DNA of 64,000 nt from Hormiphora californensis. Its lineage: Eukaryota; Ctenophora; Tentaculata; Cydippida; Pleurobrachiidae. Both the position numbers and the translations under genes were made by a program. The stretch spans positions 663,011 through 727,010 of the forward strand of contig CM035350.1 in assembly GCA_020137815.1 (NCBI GenBank), given 5' to 3'. The notes below the pieces were generated by a model that saw only the letters and a program-made list of their open reading frames with translations, had not been told where the DNA came from and ran no database searches. Of this stretch, positions 46,098-64,000 are shown one piece after another (within the stretch, counting starts at the first letter, position 1; every line of letters begins with the position of its first letter).

Positions 46098-47289
46098 CTT
46101 TTATTTTATCTTCTTCCCCCTCCTCCTGGAACCGCTTCACAAATAAATCCTAACAAGGGAAATTTTAACCCAATCGGAAGCTCAAAAGAGTTTTCGAAAT
46201 TCCCCCCCTGCCCCTTTCCAATCCCACAAATTTTGAGACAAGGATCCCGCGGGTTTTTGGGGTCCCTTCATTTTTGTCCCCTAATTTAAGGGGGGGGGAG
46301 GGGCAAAATTTCGGTTTTTCCCCCCATTTCCCAAAAAGAATATTTAAATTTTTTGTTTTTTTGGGGGAAATGGTGGAAAAAGTCCCCTTAGGTTTGGGAA
46401 TTTGGGGGGGGAGGGCCCTCAAAAAAATTTTAAGAAACAACAAAACCTTTTTTTCTCCCTAAATTCCCTTTTTAAAACTTCGGAGCCCATCCCTTTTGGG
46501 GGAAATTTTTTTTTTTAAACGCCCCCCCCCTTTAAAAAGAAGCTTTTTTTGGGATTTTTCTCCTATTTTAAAAATTTTCCCCCCTTACAAACAACAAACC
46601 CCCCATTTCAAAATTTTGGCAAGATGGGGTTTTCCCCCGTCTTTTTTCTAGTTTTAAAAACCCCCCCTTTTTTTAAAAAACCAGGGAAAATTTTTTCGGG
46701 GGTTTTCCAGGGGGGAAAAAAAAAAAAAACTGCAGGGGTTTTACATATTTTTATACAAAGGTAAAAACGTAAAAAGTAGCTCACATTTTATTTCTGTGAT
46801 GGTTCGATATATCAACTTCCGCCCTACATATGATAGATCACTAAAAAGTGGATCCACTTTTGTATCTGGGGTTAGTTCTAAGAGTGGTTTTGTGTACGTT
46901 AGTCATGGTTACTAAAAACTAACTCCATGGGGCTTACAAAACAAATTACATACAGGTGCACTACCACTGTACCAAAAAAAACGTTTTGGGAAAGTATTGG
47001 CCTTTTATAAAGACACAGGTATGGTTTATCAACCCCAGAAAATGTGAAAGTGAGCGGGGGTTATGATATATGTTCATGGGTTTACGGGTATGTGGTTCTG
47101 GATCTCGACAATTTCCACCCTTACCGCTTGGGGTGATAATTTTTTAAACGGGGAATATCACCCCCAAGTTCACACAAAATGCATTGTTCACAAACACATC
47201 CCTCGTTATTTCACCACACACAAAAACCAACAAGTTCACGTTCACACACACACACACATCGATATATAAAAATAGTCGTTGGGGGGGGT

Positions 47290-55563
<8,274 letters not shown>

Positions 55564-56826
55564 GTCTATCAAAAATTCATTTTTTTGTTAAAATGAACTT
55601 TCAGATCTTAAAAGTACTACAGGACAAAGTGAAAAAAACCAAAGTGCAAAGTGAAAAATAAGAAATTCAAGTTGTTGGCATACGTTGCAGGCCCCTTATA
55701 ATATAATATAAGGGGCCTGGAGGGAATACCGCGCTGGGGGGGAATACATAATCAATCATATCTCCGGTTCCAGATAAGGTACAGAAATCGTTTTGGTAGC
55801 GTTGGAAAGAGGAAGATAACAGCTTTCAAATGCAACCGGTTTCAGGTCTCTATCTTATCAGGAACAGGAGATATGAACCAAACTCCGCAAAATCGAGTGC
55901 GGTAAAATAAAAAATTCGAGATTTTAATTCAAATTTGAAACACAAGTGTCCCTGCAGGGACCTGTGACGTCACTTTTTGAAAACAACCCATCTTTGAACG
56001 GTTATTGCTCAGCCTCCTGAAGTCCAATTAACTCCTCTCAAAAACAGCAAGGTAGATAATTGTCAGATCTAACAGCTAGTGAAAGAATCAAGTCAAACGG
56101 ACTTCAGGGGCCAAAGTTATAAGCACCGCCGTTTTTTCGCTCGCAAAGTTATTTTCGACCCAGCCAGGCCCGTCCTGAGCTCAGGCCAAACGCGCGCGCG
56201 GCATTCCCTCCAGTCCCCTCGTTGCGGGGGTGCGCGCATGAGGGGGCTGCAGCGCATTCCAATTCAAGTTGTTTTTTAGTTTTTAAAATTTTAGTTTTCA
56301 AAATTCACACACATCTGAAAATGCCCTGTTTAATTGTTTAAAATTCGCGCGTTACATAAATGGCGCACATGTTTTATGAAATTTCGGCGCGCGCGTAGTG
56401 CAAGTGTAAAGTGCGTTTCAAACGACTTGACCTGAGATTCCTGGAAATTCAGGATTTCCCCTTTGTAAATATTGGTTTTCTGTTTAGAGGTATTTTTATA
56501 ACGCGCCCAAAACGTTATACTGAGCACTGAAAAGTTGTAGTCTACACTACATAGTTCTAGCCTAAGGGGTTTGAGCCGCGCACAGGGCCACACCAAGACC
56601 AAATCTCGTTACTTTCCTGATTTCTTTGACACAAACAAGTATTGCAGAGCGGCCAATAGAGCTGGCGGTTTCAAACTTCGTCCGTATTCGGAGGGATAGA
56701 TTAGCAGTTCAGTGTTTCAAACCAGGTTTAATTTGGCAAAGTAGAAGCTGAGTTACAACAAAAAAAACTATTTATTGAGATATGTCCCTAGGATGGCGGA
56801 ACCGCCCGTAGGGGCAGTCCCAAGCT
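55564..56826. other. Upstream region of receptor 2 with a MITE
   Basis: Should include the receptor 2 promoter. Contains a short hairpin, GGCCCCTTATAATATAATATAAGGGGCC, at 55691-55718 and the MITE below. No exon seen. Confidence 0.5.
55717..56213. mobile_element. ~497 bp MITE-like element
   Basis: The ends CTGGAGGGAATACCGCGC and reverse complement of CGCGCGGCATTCCCTCCAG match except for one base and a CG expansion. The interior is not palindromic and has no open frame of note. I see no target duplication. Confidence 0.6.
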
Positions 56827-57894
56827 ATGACGACGATGGAGAAGCCAAAGAAATCTTCAAGTATAGGAGAATGTTTGGGTAGTACGATGAGAAGTACACT
56901 GTTTAGTGCAATGAGTGATGTAATGTTGGTAAAGAAAGGAACTCTGAATCGTCAACGCGAGCGAGAAGTGGTAGAGGATTTGCTAAACGAGATCTTGGAA
57001 AAGGATACGGAGGATAATGAGCGTCAATATATTGAGGAAGCACTACCACTAGATTACAAGTTGAAGGAGTACAATGCAGAAAGACTCCAGGCTATCACTA
57101 AGAAACTCTGTCGTCACATTCTCCAGTTAGGAAGGGAAATAGGGAATGAGAAACGATTGTGTGAAACTAAGATGAAGAACTATGAAAGTGCTAGAACGAA
57201 AGAACGCCTGCAACTGGAGGACTGTAATAGGAAACTGGAGGAGGTACAGAAAGAACTTAGCACGTTCAAAGAAGAAGTCGACAAGCATCGGGTAGCAAGG
57301 ATTGCATTGCAAGGGAAGCTGATAGAAGCACAAAATAGTTTGATTGAAGTACAAAAACGTGAAAACAACTCGATGTCAGAGTCTGTCCAAAAGCAGTTGC
57401 ATGACTACTCCAAGGTCCTTGTACAGAATTGTTCAGCTGCTATTGCTCCATCTCGCCTGAAGGAAGCATGGAAGAAGGCGACAGTTTCCTCTCCACCAAC
57501 TGAAAGAACAACTCAGGATAGAAAGCTGAATTTGGTTATATTTGGGCTCCCAGAAACCACTGCCAGGGCTACTGATCATGAAGTTCAGGATATCTTTGCT
57601 GAGCTAAATGAGAAACCTGTCGTGACCTCCACAAAGCGGGTTGGCCTAAGGACTGATGACCGAGCGAGACCTGTTATCGTCACCCTTGAAAGAAGGGAAT
57701 CCTTGCTGCAGCTTCTTCGGAAAGCAAAGCAGCTGCAGAGTTCAGAGAAGTTTTCATCCGTTTTTCTCTCTCCCGACCTATCACCAGACGAACAGCGAGA
57801 GCGGAAATCTCTTGTTGATACTCTGAAAGAACTAAAACGAGATAATCCGAATGGACGTTATTGGATTAGTAAGGGGGTCATTAAATGTGGCTAA
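56827..57894 (+). CDS. LINE-type ORF1 protein without ORF2 (355 aa)
   Basis: Residues about 30-200 form a charged coiled coil. An RRM-like domain begins at KLNLVIFGLPE and includes RPVIVTLERRESLL. The C-terminal domain (VFLSPDLSPDEQRERKSL) mirrors the ORF1 at 10822. It is intact from ATG to TAA. Downstream there is only about 100 bases of sequence and then a (TAA)n run at about 57997-58012, with no endonuclease or reverse transcriptase. It is either a non-autonomous half-LINE mobilised in trans or a retained ORF1. The low identity to the other ORF1 places it in a different LINE family. Confidence 0.78.
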   Translation: MTTMEKPKKSSSIGECLGSTMRSTLFSAMSDVMLVKKGTLNRQREREVVEDLLNEILEKDTEDNERQYIEEALPLDYKLKEYNAERLQAITKKLCRHILQLGREIGNEKRLCETKMKNYESARTKERLQLEDCNRKLEEVQKELSTFKEEVDKHRVARIALQGKLIEAQNSLIEVQKRENNSMSESVQKQLHDYSKVLVQNCSAAIAPSRLKEAWKKATVSSPPTERTTQDRKLNLVIFGLPETTARATDHEVQDIFAELNEKPVVTSTKRVGLRTDDRARPVIVTLERRESLLQLLRKAKQLQSSEKFSSVFLSPDLSPDEQRERKSLVDTLKELKRDNPNGRYWISKGVIKCG

Positions 57895-58896
57895 GTGAAC
57901 TCTAACCATTGAATTTAAATCGAAAGGACTATCCAAATTGCCCACAAAAAGGGGCGTATATGTTGAGTTAATGCAATGTATACATTTTTAGATTTAATAA
58001 TAATAATAATACAACATGTTTTGTACAAATGGTTCAACTTCAAGACCTTTTTAATTTTGATGGCCAGACCTTTGAAGATAGAAACTTCAAACTTTGCCAC
58101 GATCTTTAATATGATGTTAAGCATACCTGACCTACTTTTTCAAAAAATTTTTTCATCATTAACACCTAAAACTGATTTCAAAACCAAGGTTCCGGGAAAA
58201 ATTTTTCAAATATGAGTACAGAATTATAATTTTCAGACAATTTGGTGGGGAATACCAAAATTTGGTGCATTTTCATTGAGTGGTTGAGGAGCTATTAATT
58301 TTTGAAGTGAATCAAAGCGGGTTTGTTACCCCTAACTCAGGCCGCATCGCGGGGAGGGGTAACTTCGTTACCAATTGTAAATACACGCGCAATGCACCAA
58401 ATTCCAAGAATTACGGGTCAAGTCGCTTGAAACGGACTTTAGTGCAAGTGTTTTTATCAGAATTCTGCACAAACCAAAAATAAAAAACGACACGAATTTT
58501 CTCGTTTCAAGAACTAAAATCTAGCTCTCGGTCACTCCTTTTATGGTTTACGCTGTCTTCCAGCCGATCCTAATGTTTTTCTATCAGTGACTTCATTCCA
58601 AACTTGGCAAGAAACTTTTACTGACCGGGGGAAATTCCATGTAAGAGTCAAGAGACTGGTCAGAAAGTGGAGTTTTTGTCCGAGAAGATGTCAGGGAACA
58701 GTAGGAGGAATCGGTTTGTAGTCTGTAGATTACTAGCAACTAATGAGACAAGACTCGATAGTCTTTAAAATAAGATTTTCAAATATTCAGTTTGAGTTGT
58801 ATTCGGTTGCGAGTTGCCTAGCTAGACTGTCTTTCGGGCAGGGTTGAACAAAACAAGTACAAGGCGGGTTTAATTGATCATTATATGATGTAGGAC
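57895..58896. other. Region before the Tudor-Schlafen gene
   Basis: Includes the (TAA)n tail of the ORF1 element and presumably the promoter of the gene starting at 58897. No exon seen. Confidence 0.5.
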
Positions 58897-61800
58897 ATGG
58901 ATAGTGCCGTGAAACAATTTAAAGCAGCGGGTAATGTTGCAGAGATGAGTGAAGCTCTTAAAGAAATCAACGGTCGATTTCAGAAGGTAGGTTAAATTGA
59001 TTATTGTTAGCCAACTTTCCCGTTATTTACATGTAAAGGATTTAGAAAAGAGGTTTAAAATTATACTGATAACAATCAAATTATTTGGCAGGTGCACAGT
59101 TGCTCGACAGTCTATTTCTGGCTGCTATTTCTGGCTGCTATTTCTGGCTGCTAGACCTATTTCTGGCTGCTAGACCTATTTCTGGCTGCTAAACCTATTT
59201 CTGGCTGCTAGACCTATTTCTGGCTGCAAGCAGCCAGAAATAGGTTTCTCTCACGTGATCTCTCTATCTCTGTATGGAAACGAGAGACGAATCGGTGAAG
59301 TGATTCGGTATCTGCAACTAATTGGGTATGGGATACGGGAGACGAATCGGTGAAATGATTTGGTATCTGCAACTAATTGGGTATGGGATACGGGATACGA
59401 ATCGGTGAAACTGAAGTGATTCGGTATCTGCAACTAATTGGGTATGGGATACGGGACCTGCCAAATTAGTTGCAGATCGAGTATGGTGTAGTCCTCAGTC
59501 GGGCGCTGCTGCTGGACGTGTTGGCGAGGAAGATGGTGGTCGCATAGGAACTAGTCCTCTCGATGTGCGTATTCGGGTCCAAGTTTACGGTCCTCGATAC
59601 CTCCCGGCAGGCACACAAGTCGAAACGCCGCAGGAGCTGGCGGCGGAGATGTTACACGGCGTGGATTGGGCGTGATAAGAGATCTGTTAATCGGTTATCC
59701 TATCCCGACATGTTACACGGTGTGATATGAGATCAGTTTATTGGTGATTTGACGCAATGGGTGTGATAACACATATTCGATGTCATGTCTTGAATTTCAA
59801 GTTTGGAGCTAGGGGACCGGTAAAACAAAACAGGTGCCTCTCGTATCCCATACCCAATTAGTTGCAGATACCGAATCACTTCACCGATTCGTCTCTCGTT
59901 TCCATACAGAGATAGAGAAATCACGTGAGAGAAACCTATTTCTGGCGGCTAAAATCTATTTCTGGCTGCTTGCAGCCAGAAATAGGTCTAGCAGCCAGAA
60001 ATAGGTTTAGCAGCCAGAAATAGGTCTAGCAGCCAGAAATAGCAGCCAGAAATAGCAGCCAGAAATAGCAGCCAGAAATAGCAGCCAGAAATAGACTGTC
60101 GAGCAACTGTGCACCTGCCAATTATTTATAAACATGTAAAAGAAGTGTGACATTTCCGTCAAATTTGCATATATACATGTATATATTATATAGTTAGATG
60201 TATAAAGGAGAGTAATTTAACTAATTCCCAGGTTTCGTTGAGTCATAAGGACGTATTACACAGTTTGGTGTCTTACATTCATCCAGATTCGATGCCCCGA
60301 GTAATTGATGAATCTAATGAGCTCCTTCAATTACATCTCCAATCTTTGATAGCGCTCTTTAAAGCCGACAAGGCACATGCTCTGACCCAGTACCATATAT
60401 TCAAACCAGGTAAAAAGCAGTAAATTTTATTGTTAGTATTCACCTGATCATACATTACGTTGCGTGGTGACACAGTTTCTTACCCTCAACAGATGACATT
60501 GGGGCGATGTTTGAGTTGTTAGTGAGCGACACATCTGGGAGCCACAGTAACTGTTGTCTCAAAGCCGCTCAAGGGTCATGGACCGCAGAGGCACTAAAAC
60601 ATGCCCAGAATGTGCTCTTTGGGAAATCATTCCAGGTATTATCTCTACTGCTCTACCACTATGCACTGTATATGTAACTAAATATAATCCCCTCCCTTTG
60701 TCCCCAGGTTATTCTGGAGCGGTCCCCTACATCAGACTACTATAACTGTGAACTGACAGACATCGAGTCAGGGGAGAACATCATCACCCAACTAACTGCA
60801 CACAGCGACATTTCTAATGTTAACCTAGGTGCCCCGTTCAGCACTGAAAGGGCATATGATGAGATATCACGTGTAGTTCACGTGTTGGCACCTGATTGGG
60901 TCTACCTACAGGAGACCACTGAAGATAGCTTGACAGATCTCTCCAAGTGCCTGGTGGACCACTATACCTCACTAATGGAGAGCCCTGTAGAGCCAGGGGT
61001 AACAGGGGATGTAGTTGTGAAGATCAGGAAAGACTTTGTGTGTCGTGCTGTTGTAGTACAGTGGTGCTCAGACGAGGAGGTAGAGGTGTTCGCTATTGAT
61101 TACGGGTGGACAATGAGGGTTAGGATTGGGAACGTAGTAGCTAGTGAGGAGTATCTGATGGAGCTACCTGCCATGGCTAAACTAGCACACATACAGAACC
61201 TGAGCAACAACAATGTGTTTGTGAAGGTCCAACAAGCCAGTTTAAAGGTTCTACAGAGCTTCTATGGGCATGGAATCTCTACCAATGTTGTCACTGATAG
61301 AAACATTGATATACTCAAACAGGTAACTTAATCAACCTACCACATTCTAGTTGAATTCATCACTAGTTCCAACATCTTCAGGTTCTAGAGACGTCTAACA
61401 GTGCCGCGGTGATGTTCGAGGTCCTCCTGTTGCTAACTCAGATGAAGCGTTTTAATCGGCCCGCTGTCTCCATGTTCATTCGTCCCGTTCTACTCGCACT
61501 TAAACGGTAACATGACCTATATAGTTAGCTAGTTCTGCTAGTACATTTAGATTTTTGAAATTAATGGATTTTAATGAGTTTTCAAAATGAACTGTCAAAG
61601 CTTGATTTCAAATTGAAATGATTTACAAGCTATAACCCTTAGTTTAGCGGTAATTATTATTTTAAACGGTTTAACAAACCAGGACCTTTTAGCTTTGAGA
61701 TTAGCGTGACGCTCTCACCCAATCACCTGATTTCAAATACTAAGCTTGAAACATTCCTCTCACACGCCCATAACTAAATGAACTCTCGGAATGAGCGTGT

Positions 61801-63989
61801 AGTAGGGACGAATCTTAATTTTTTGACTCACTATTTGGTGGAAAGCAAATTCCGGTTGTAACCCACCTATTTTGACCCGCTGAACACGATCCCGTTCATA
61901 GGCAAGCTCGCAAAAGTGGAGAAAATGCCCAAATCGGCCACGCCCTTTTACCTGTATTTTCAGCCTGTAGCCAAAAACATAAATCCTCTTAGAATAGGAG
62001 TAGAGACAAATCTGAGGGCACTAAAGTGATCAGCGCCCTCGCATTAGTGGGGGTAAGTGCTGGAGTTAAGTCTCTATCTCATTTGGTTAATTAGATAATT
62101 GGATAATTAGGTTTGCGCATAACCGTTTTTTGGCTATATGGCTATAGCCACTTAGGAATGGTTTAGAGACTTTTCACTGGCGCCATTTTGTAGGCAATAG
62201 CCAAGTTATGGGGGGTCGACGTCGGACTTTTAAGCTCTATCTCCAACCGTTTAGCCGTTATTGGGCCTAAACGATGCTCAAAATCGGGCTTTTTACCGTT
62301 TTTTCGCTCATTTTGAGCATCGATTTAGCCCAATAACGGCTAAACGGTTGGAGATAGAGCTTAAAAGTCCGACGTCGACCCCCCATAACTTGGCTATTGC
62401 CTACAAAATGGCGCCAGTGAAAAGTCTCTAAACCATTCCTAAGTGGCTATAGCCAATATAGCCAAAAAACGGTTATGTGCAAACCTAATTATCCAATTAT
62501 CTAATTAACCAGATGAGATAGAGACTTAATTCCAGCACCTACCCCCACTAATGCGAGGGCGCTGATCACTTTAGTCATTAGTGCCCTCAGATTTGTCTCT
62601 ACTCCTATTCTAAGAGGAGTTATGTTTTTGGCTACAGGCTGAAAATACAGGTAAAAGGGCGTGGCCGATTTGGGCATTTTCTCCACTTTTGCGAGCTTGC
62701 CTATGAACGGGATCGTGTTCAGCGGGTCAAAATAGGTGGGTTACAACCGGAATTTGCTTTCCACCAAATAGTGAGTCAGCCACTTCTTTTTATAAGAGAT
62801 TCGTCCCTACTAGTGATCAACCGATCTAAACTAGACCGTTTAGCATGCAGGCATTATAATGCGACTGTGAGTTCTTTATATATCTCCAGGTGGTTTCTAT
62901 GTGAAGAAGTGCTACTCCCTGGCCTGCATCTCCTAAGCTGTCTGATAGATGATCCCAGAGCAATGGAGGGGCTAGTGAGGAATGGAGGGGTGACAGTGGC
63001 ATTGAGAACCTTCACACATTACCCACCCACCTCCAAACTGAGAGCCTGTGCTCTAAAGATAATCCAGCAGTGTATGGGGGATATGACCCTCCACAATACT
63101 AACACCTACACTAGCTGTGAGTTATCCACACTGTGTGAACCACACTGTGTGTGAACCATCACTGTGTGAACCACTGTGTGTGAACCACACTGTGTGAACC
63201 ATTGTGAACCACTGAGCAATATGTAAATATACCCCCCCTCCCCTTCAGTGCCAGTAAGTGGGACGGATGAAGGGGTGAAACTCTCCCACCTCAGTTACCT
63301 CAGCCAGTACCTCCTGTATAACAGTGAGTGCAAGGAACAGAGTCTACTGGATATAAACGTTAGCTACAAACAGTTCCCTATCATCGCTAAGGAGTTAGTG
63401 GCATGTTTGAACTCACCCCAGGGAGGAGTCATCTATCTAGGGGTCACTCCAACAAGGTATTGATGGGTTAATGATGAATTAACTCTTCAGCCATACTATC
63501 TTTAACTTGATAGTTTAGCAGTATAACTAGCTGCCAGCTACTAGCTGGTAGTTTAAGCAGTTTAAACTGCAATTTTTAACAACTTCAGACAAATGAGTCT
63601 TGACCTCAACTACAATCCTAAACTTCTTATTATTATCTAAACTTCATTATATCTCCCTGCAGGTTTGATAACTGGTTTACCACTTAATCGAGCGCAGAAA
63701 GATGAATTTAGAAACAAGCTGGACAGTATTATATCAAAGAGCATGATTTGTTATCATGATGGCAGGGTGGTCCCCTCCAGTCTTGTAACTTGTACCTTCC
63801 TAAATGTTGAAAGTAAGATACTTCCCTCTTATCTCTAACCACATCTCTACCCTTTTTTTTATTTGAACCTCTCTACCCTGTACACAGCAGTACTACCAAC
63901 TTATCTAGAACCACTCACCCCTTTCTAATCCTCCCTCCCTTTCCCCAGACCCCCACGGTACAATGATAGTCCCTGACTCCCACTTCTAA
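58897..63989 (+). CDS. Tudor - ARM-like - Schlafen/AlbA fusion protein
   Basis: Exons 58897-58986, 60232-60409, 60493-60635, 60708-61322, 61382-61506, 62890-63116, 63249-63456, 63667-63811 and about 63949 onward. The first seven join with agreeing phases (about 528 residues). Residues about 1-190 are mostly helical and unrecognised. About 200-305 form a Tudor domain of the TDRD type, with WVYLQETTED, FVCRAVVVQW and the core VEVFAIDYGW; such domains bind methylated arginine on Piwi-pathway proteins. About 343-460 are helix pairs resembling ARM/HEAT repeats. From about 475, KELVACLNSPQGGVIYLGV and LITGLPLNRAQKDEF match the AlbA_2 fold of Schlafen nucleases. The LITGL exon is one base out of phase with the preceding donor (63456/63667), so a strict splice reads a stop after eight codons. 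A stop follows DSHF at 63987-63989 unless another acceptor is used. The start is the first ATG of the exon; an upstream TAG closes the frame. Confidence 0.75.
59087..60119. mobile_element. 1.03 kb fold-back MITE with 8-bp target duplication
   Basis: The ends GGCAGGTGCACAGTTGCTCG and the reverse complement are flanked by AATTATTT (59079-59086 and 60120-60127). An 8-bp duplication is typical of hAT-type elements. The arms contain tandem CTATTTCTGGCTGCTAGAC units; a second nested inverted pair (GCAACTAATTGGGTATGGGA) is near the centre. It lies in intron 1 of the Tudor-Schlafen gene. Confidence 0.92.
61800..62812. mobile_element. 1.01 kb fold-back element
   Basis: The ends TAGTAGGGACGAATCT and the reverse complement have near-perfect arms of about 480 bases meeting near 62310 (TTGAGCATCG in both orientations). 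GTG flanks both ends (61797-61799, 62813-62815), a possible 3-bp duplication. It lies in the intron between the 61382 and 62890 exons of the Tudor-Schlafen gene. Confidence 0.9.
63117..63215. repeat. ACTGTGTGTGAACC short tandem repeat at a splice donor
   Basis: Five or six imperfect copies of CACTGTGTGTGAACCA fill almost the whole 132-base intron that starts at the GTGAGT donor at 63117. Confidence 0.85.
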
Positions 63990-64000
63990 TCCTCCCTCCC

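Overview
This window is nuclear DNA of an animal. Genes are split into short exons by GT-AG introns, many only 60-300 bases long, and the families present are metazoan: an ADAM metalloprotease, rhodopsin-class receptors, a BTB-BACK-Kelch protein and a Tudor protein. Compact genes among abundant MITEs, CR1/L2-like LINEs and (GA)n microsatellites suggest an early-branching animal, most likely a sponge, with a cnidarian or placozoan as alternatives. This is inference; no marker gene fixes the species.

Layout. 1.0-21.5 kb, plus strand: an ADAM protease of about 20 exons. A two-exon receptor lies on the opposite strand inside one of its introns, a 1.8 kb fold-back element in a second and an intact LINE in a third. 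21.9-22.5 kb, minus strand: a three-exon gene for a 75-residue secreted two-cysteine peptide. 24.0-27.8 kb, plus: a glutaredoxin-fold protein with an acidic tail and two MITEs in its introns. 28-34 kb: repeats, including a 1.46 kb fold-back element built of minisatellite, and an unrecognised gene at 31.5-32.3 kb. 34.9-40.3 kb, plus: a small membrane protein, then a BTB-BACK-Kelch gene. 40.4-42.6 kb, minus: an unrecognised gene. 42.6-47.3 kb: no convincing gene, plus a 100-N gap followed by badly corrupted sequence. 47.3-55.6 kb, minus: a second receptor with two alternative first exons. 56.8-57.9 kb: a LINE ORF1 without ORF2. 58.9 kb to the right edge, plus: a gene joining a Tudor domain, a helical ARM-like region and a Schlafen/AlbA domain.

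Three themes stand out. First, the Tudor-Schlafen fusion joins in one protein two domain types known from separate partners in piRNA 5' processing in nematodes. Second, long near-perfect inverted repeats occur repeatedly; several lie in introns and would be transcribed as long hairpins. Third, tandem duplications sit on or beside splice sites in several genes, copying donors or acceptors.

Exon models were built by eye from reading frame, splice consensus and intron phase. Most junctions are phase-consistent. Four show a one-base conflict (ADAM near 6643, Kelch gene 38782/39579, receptor 2 before 52661, Schlafen region 63456/63667). These may be assembly indels, since nearby sequence is clearly faulty, or real lesions.
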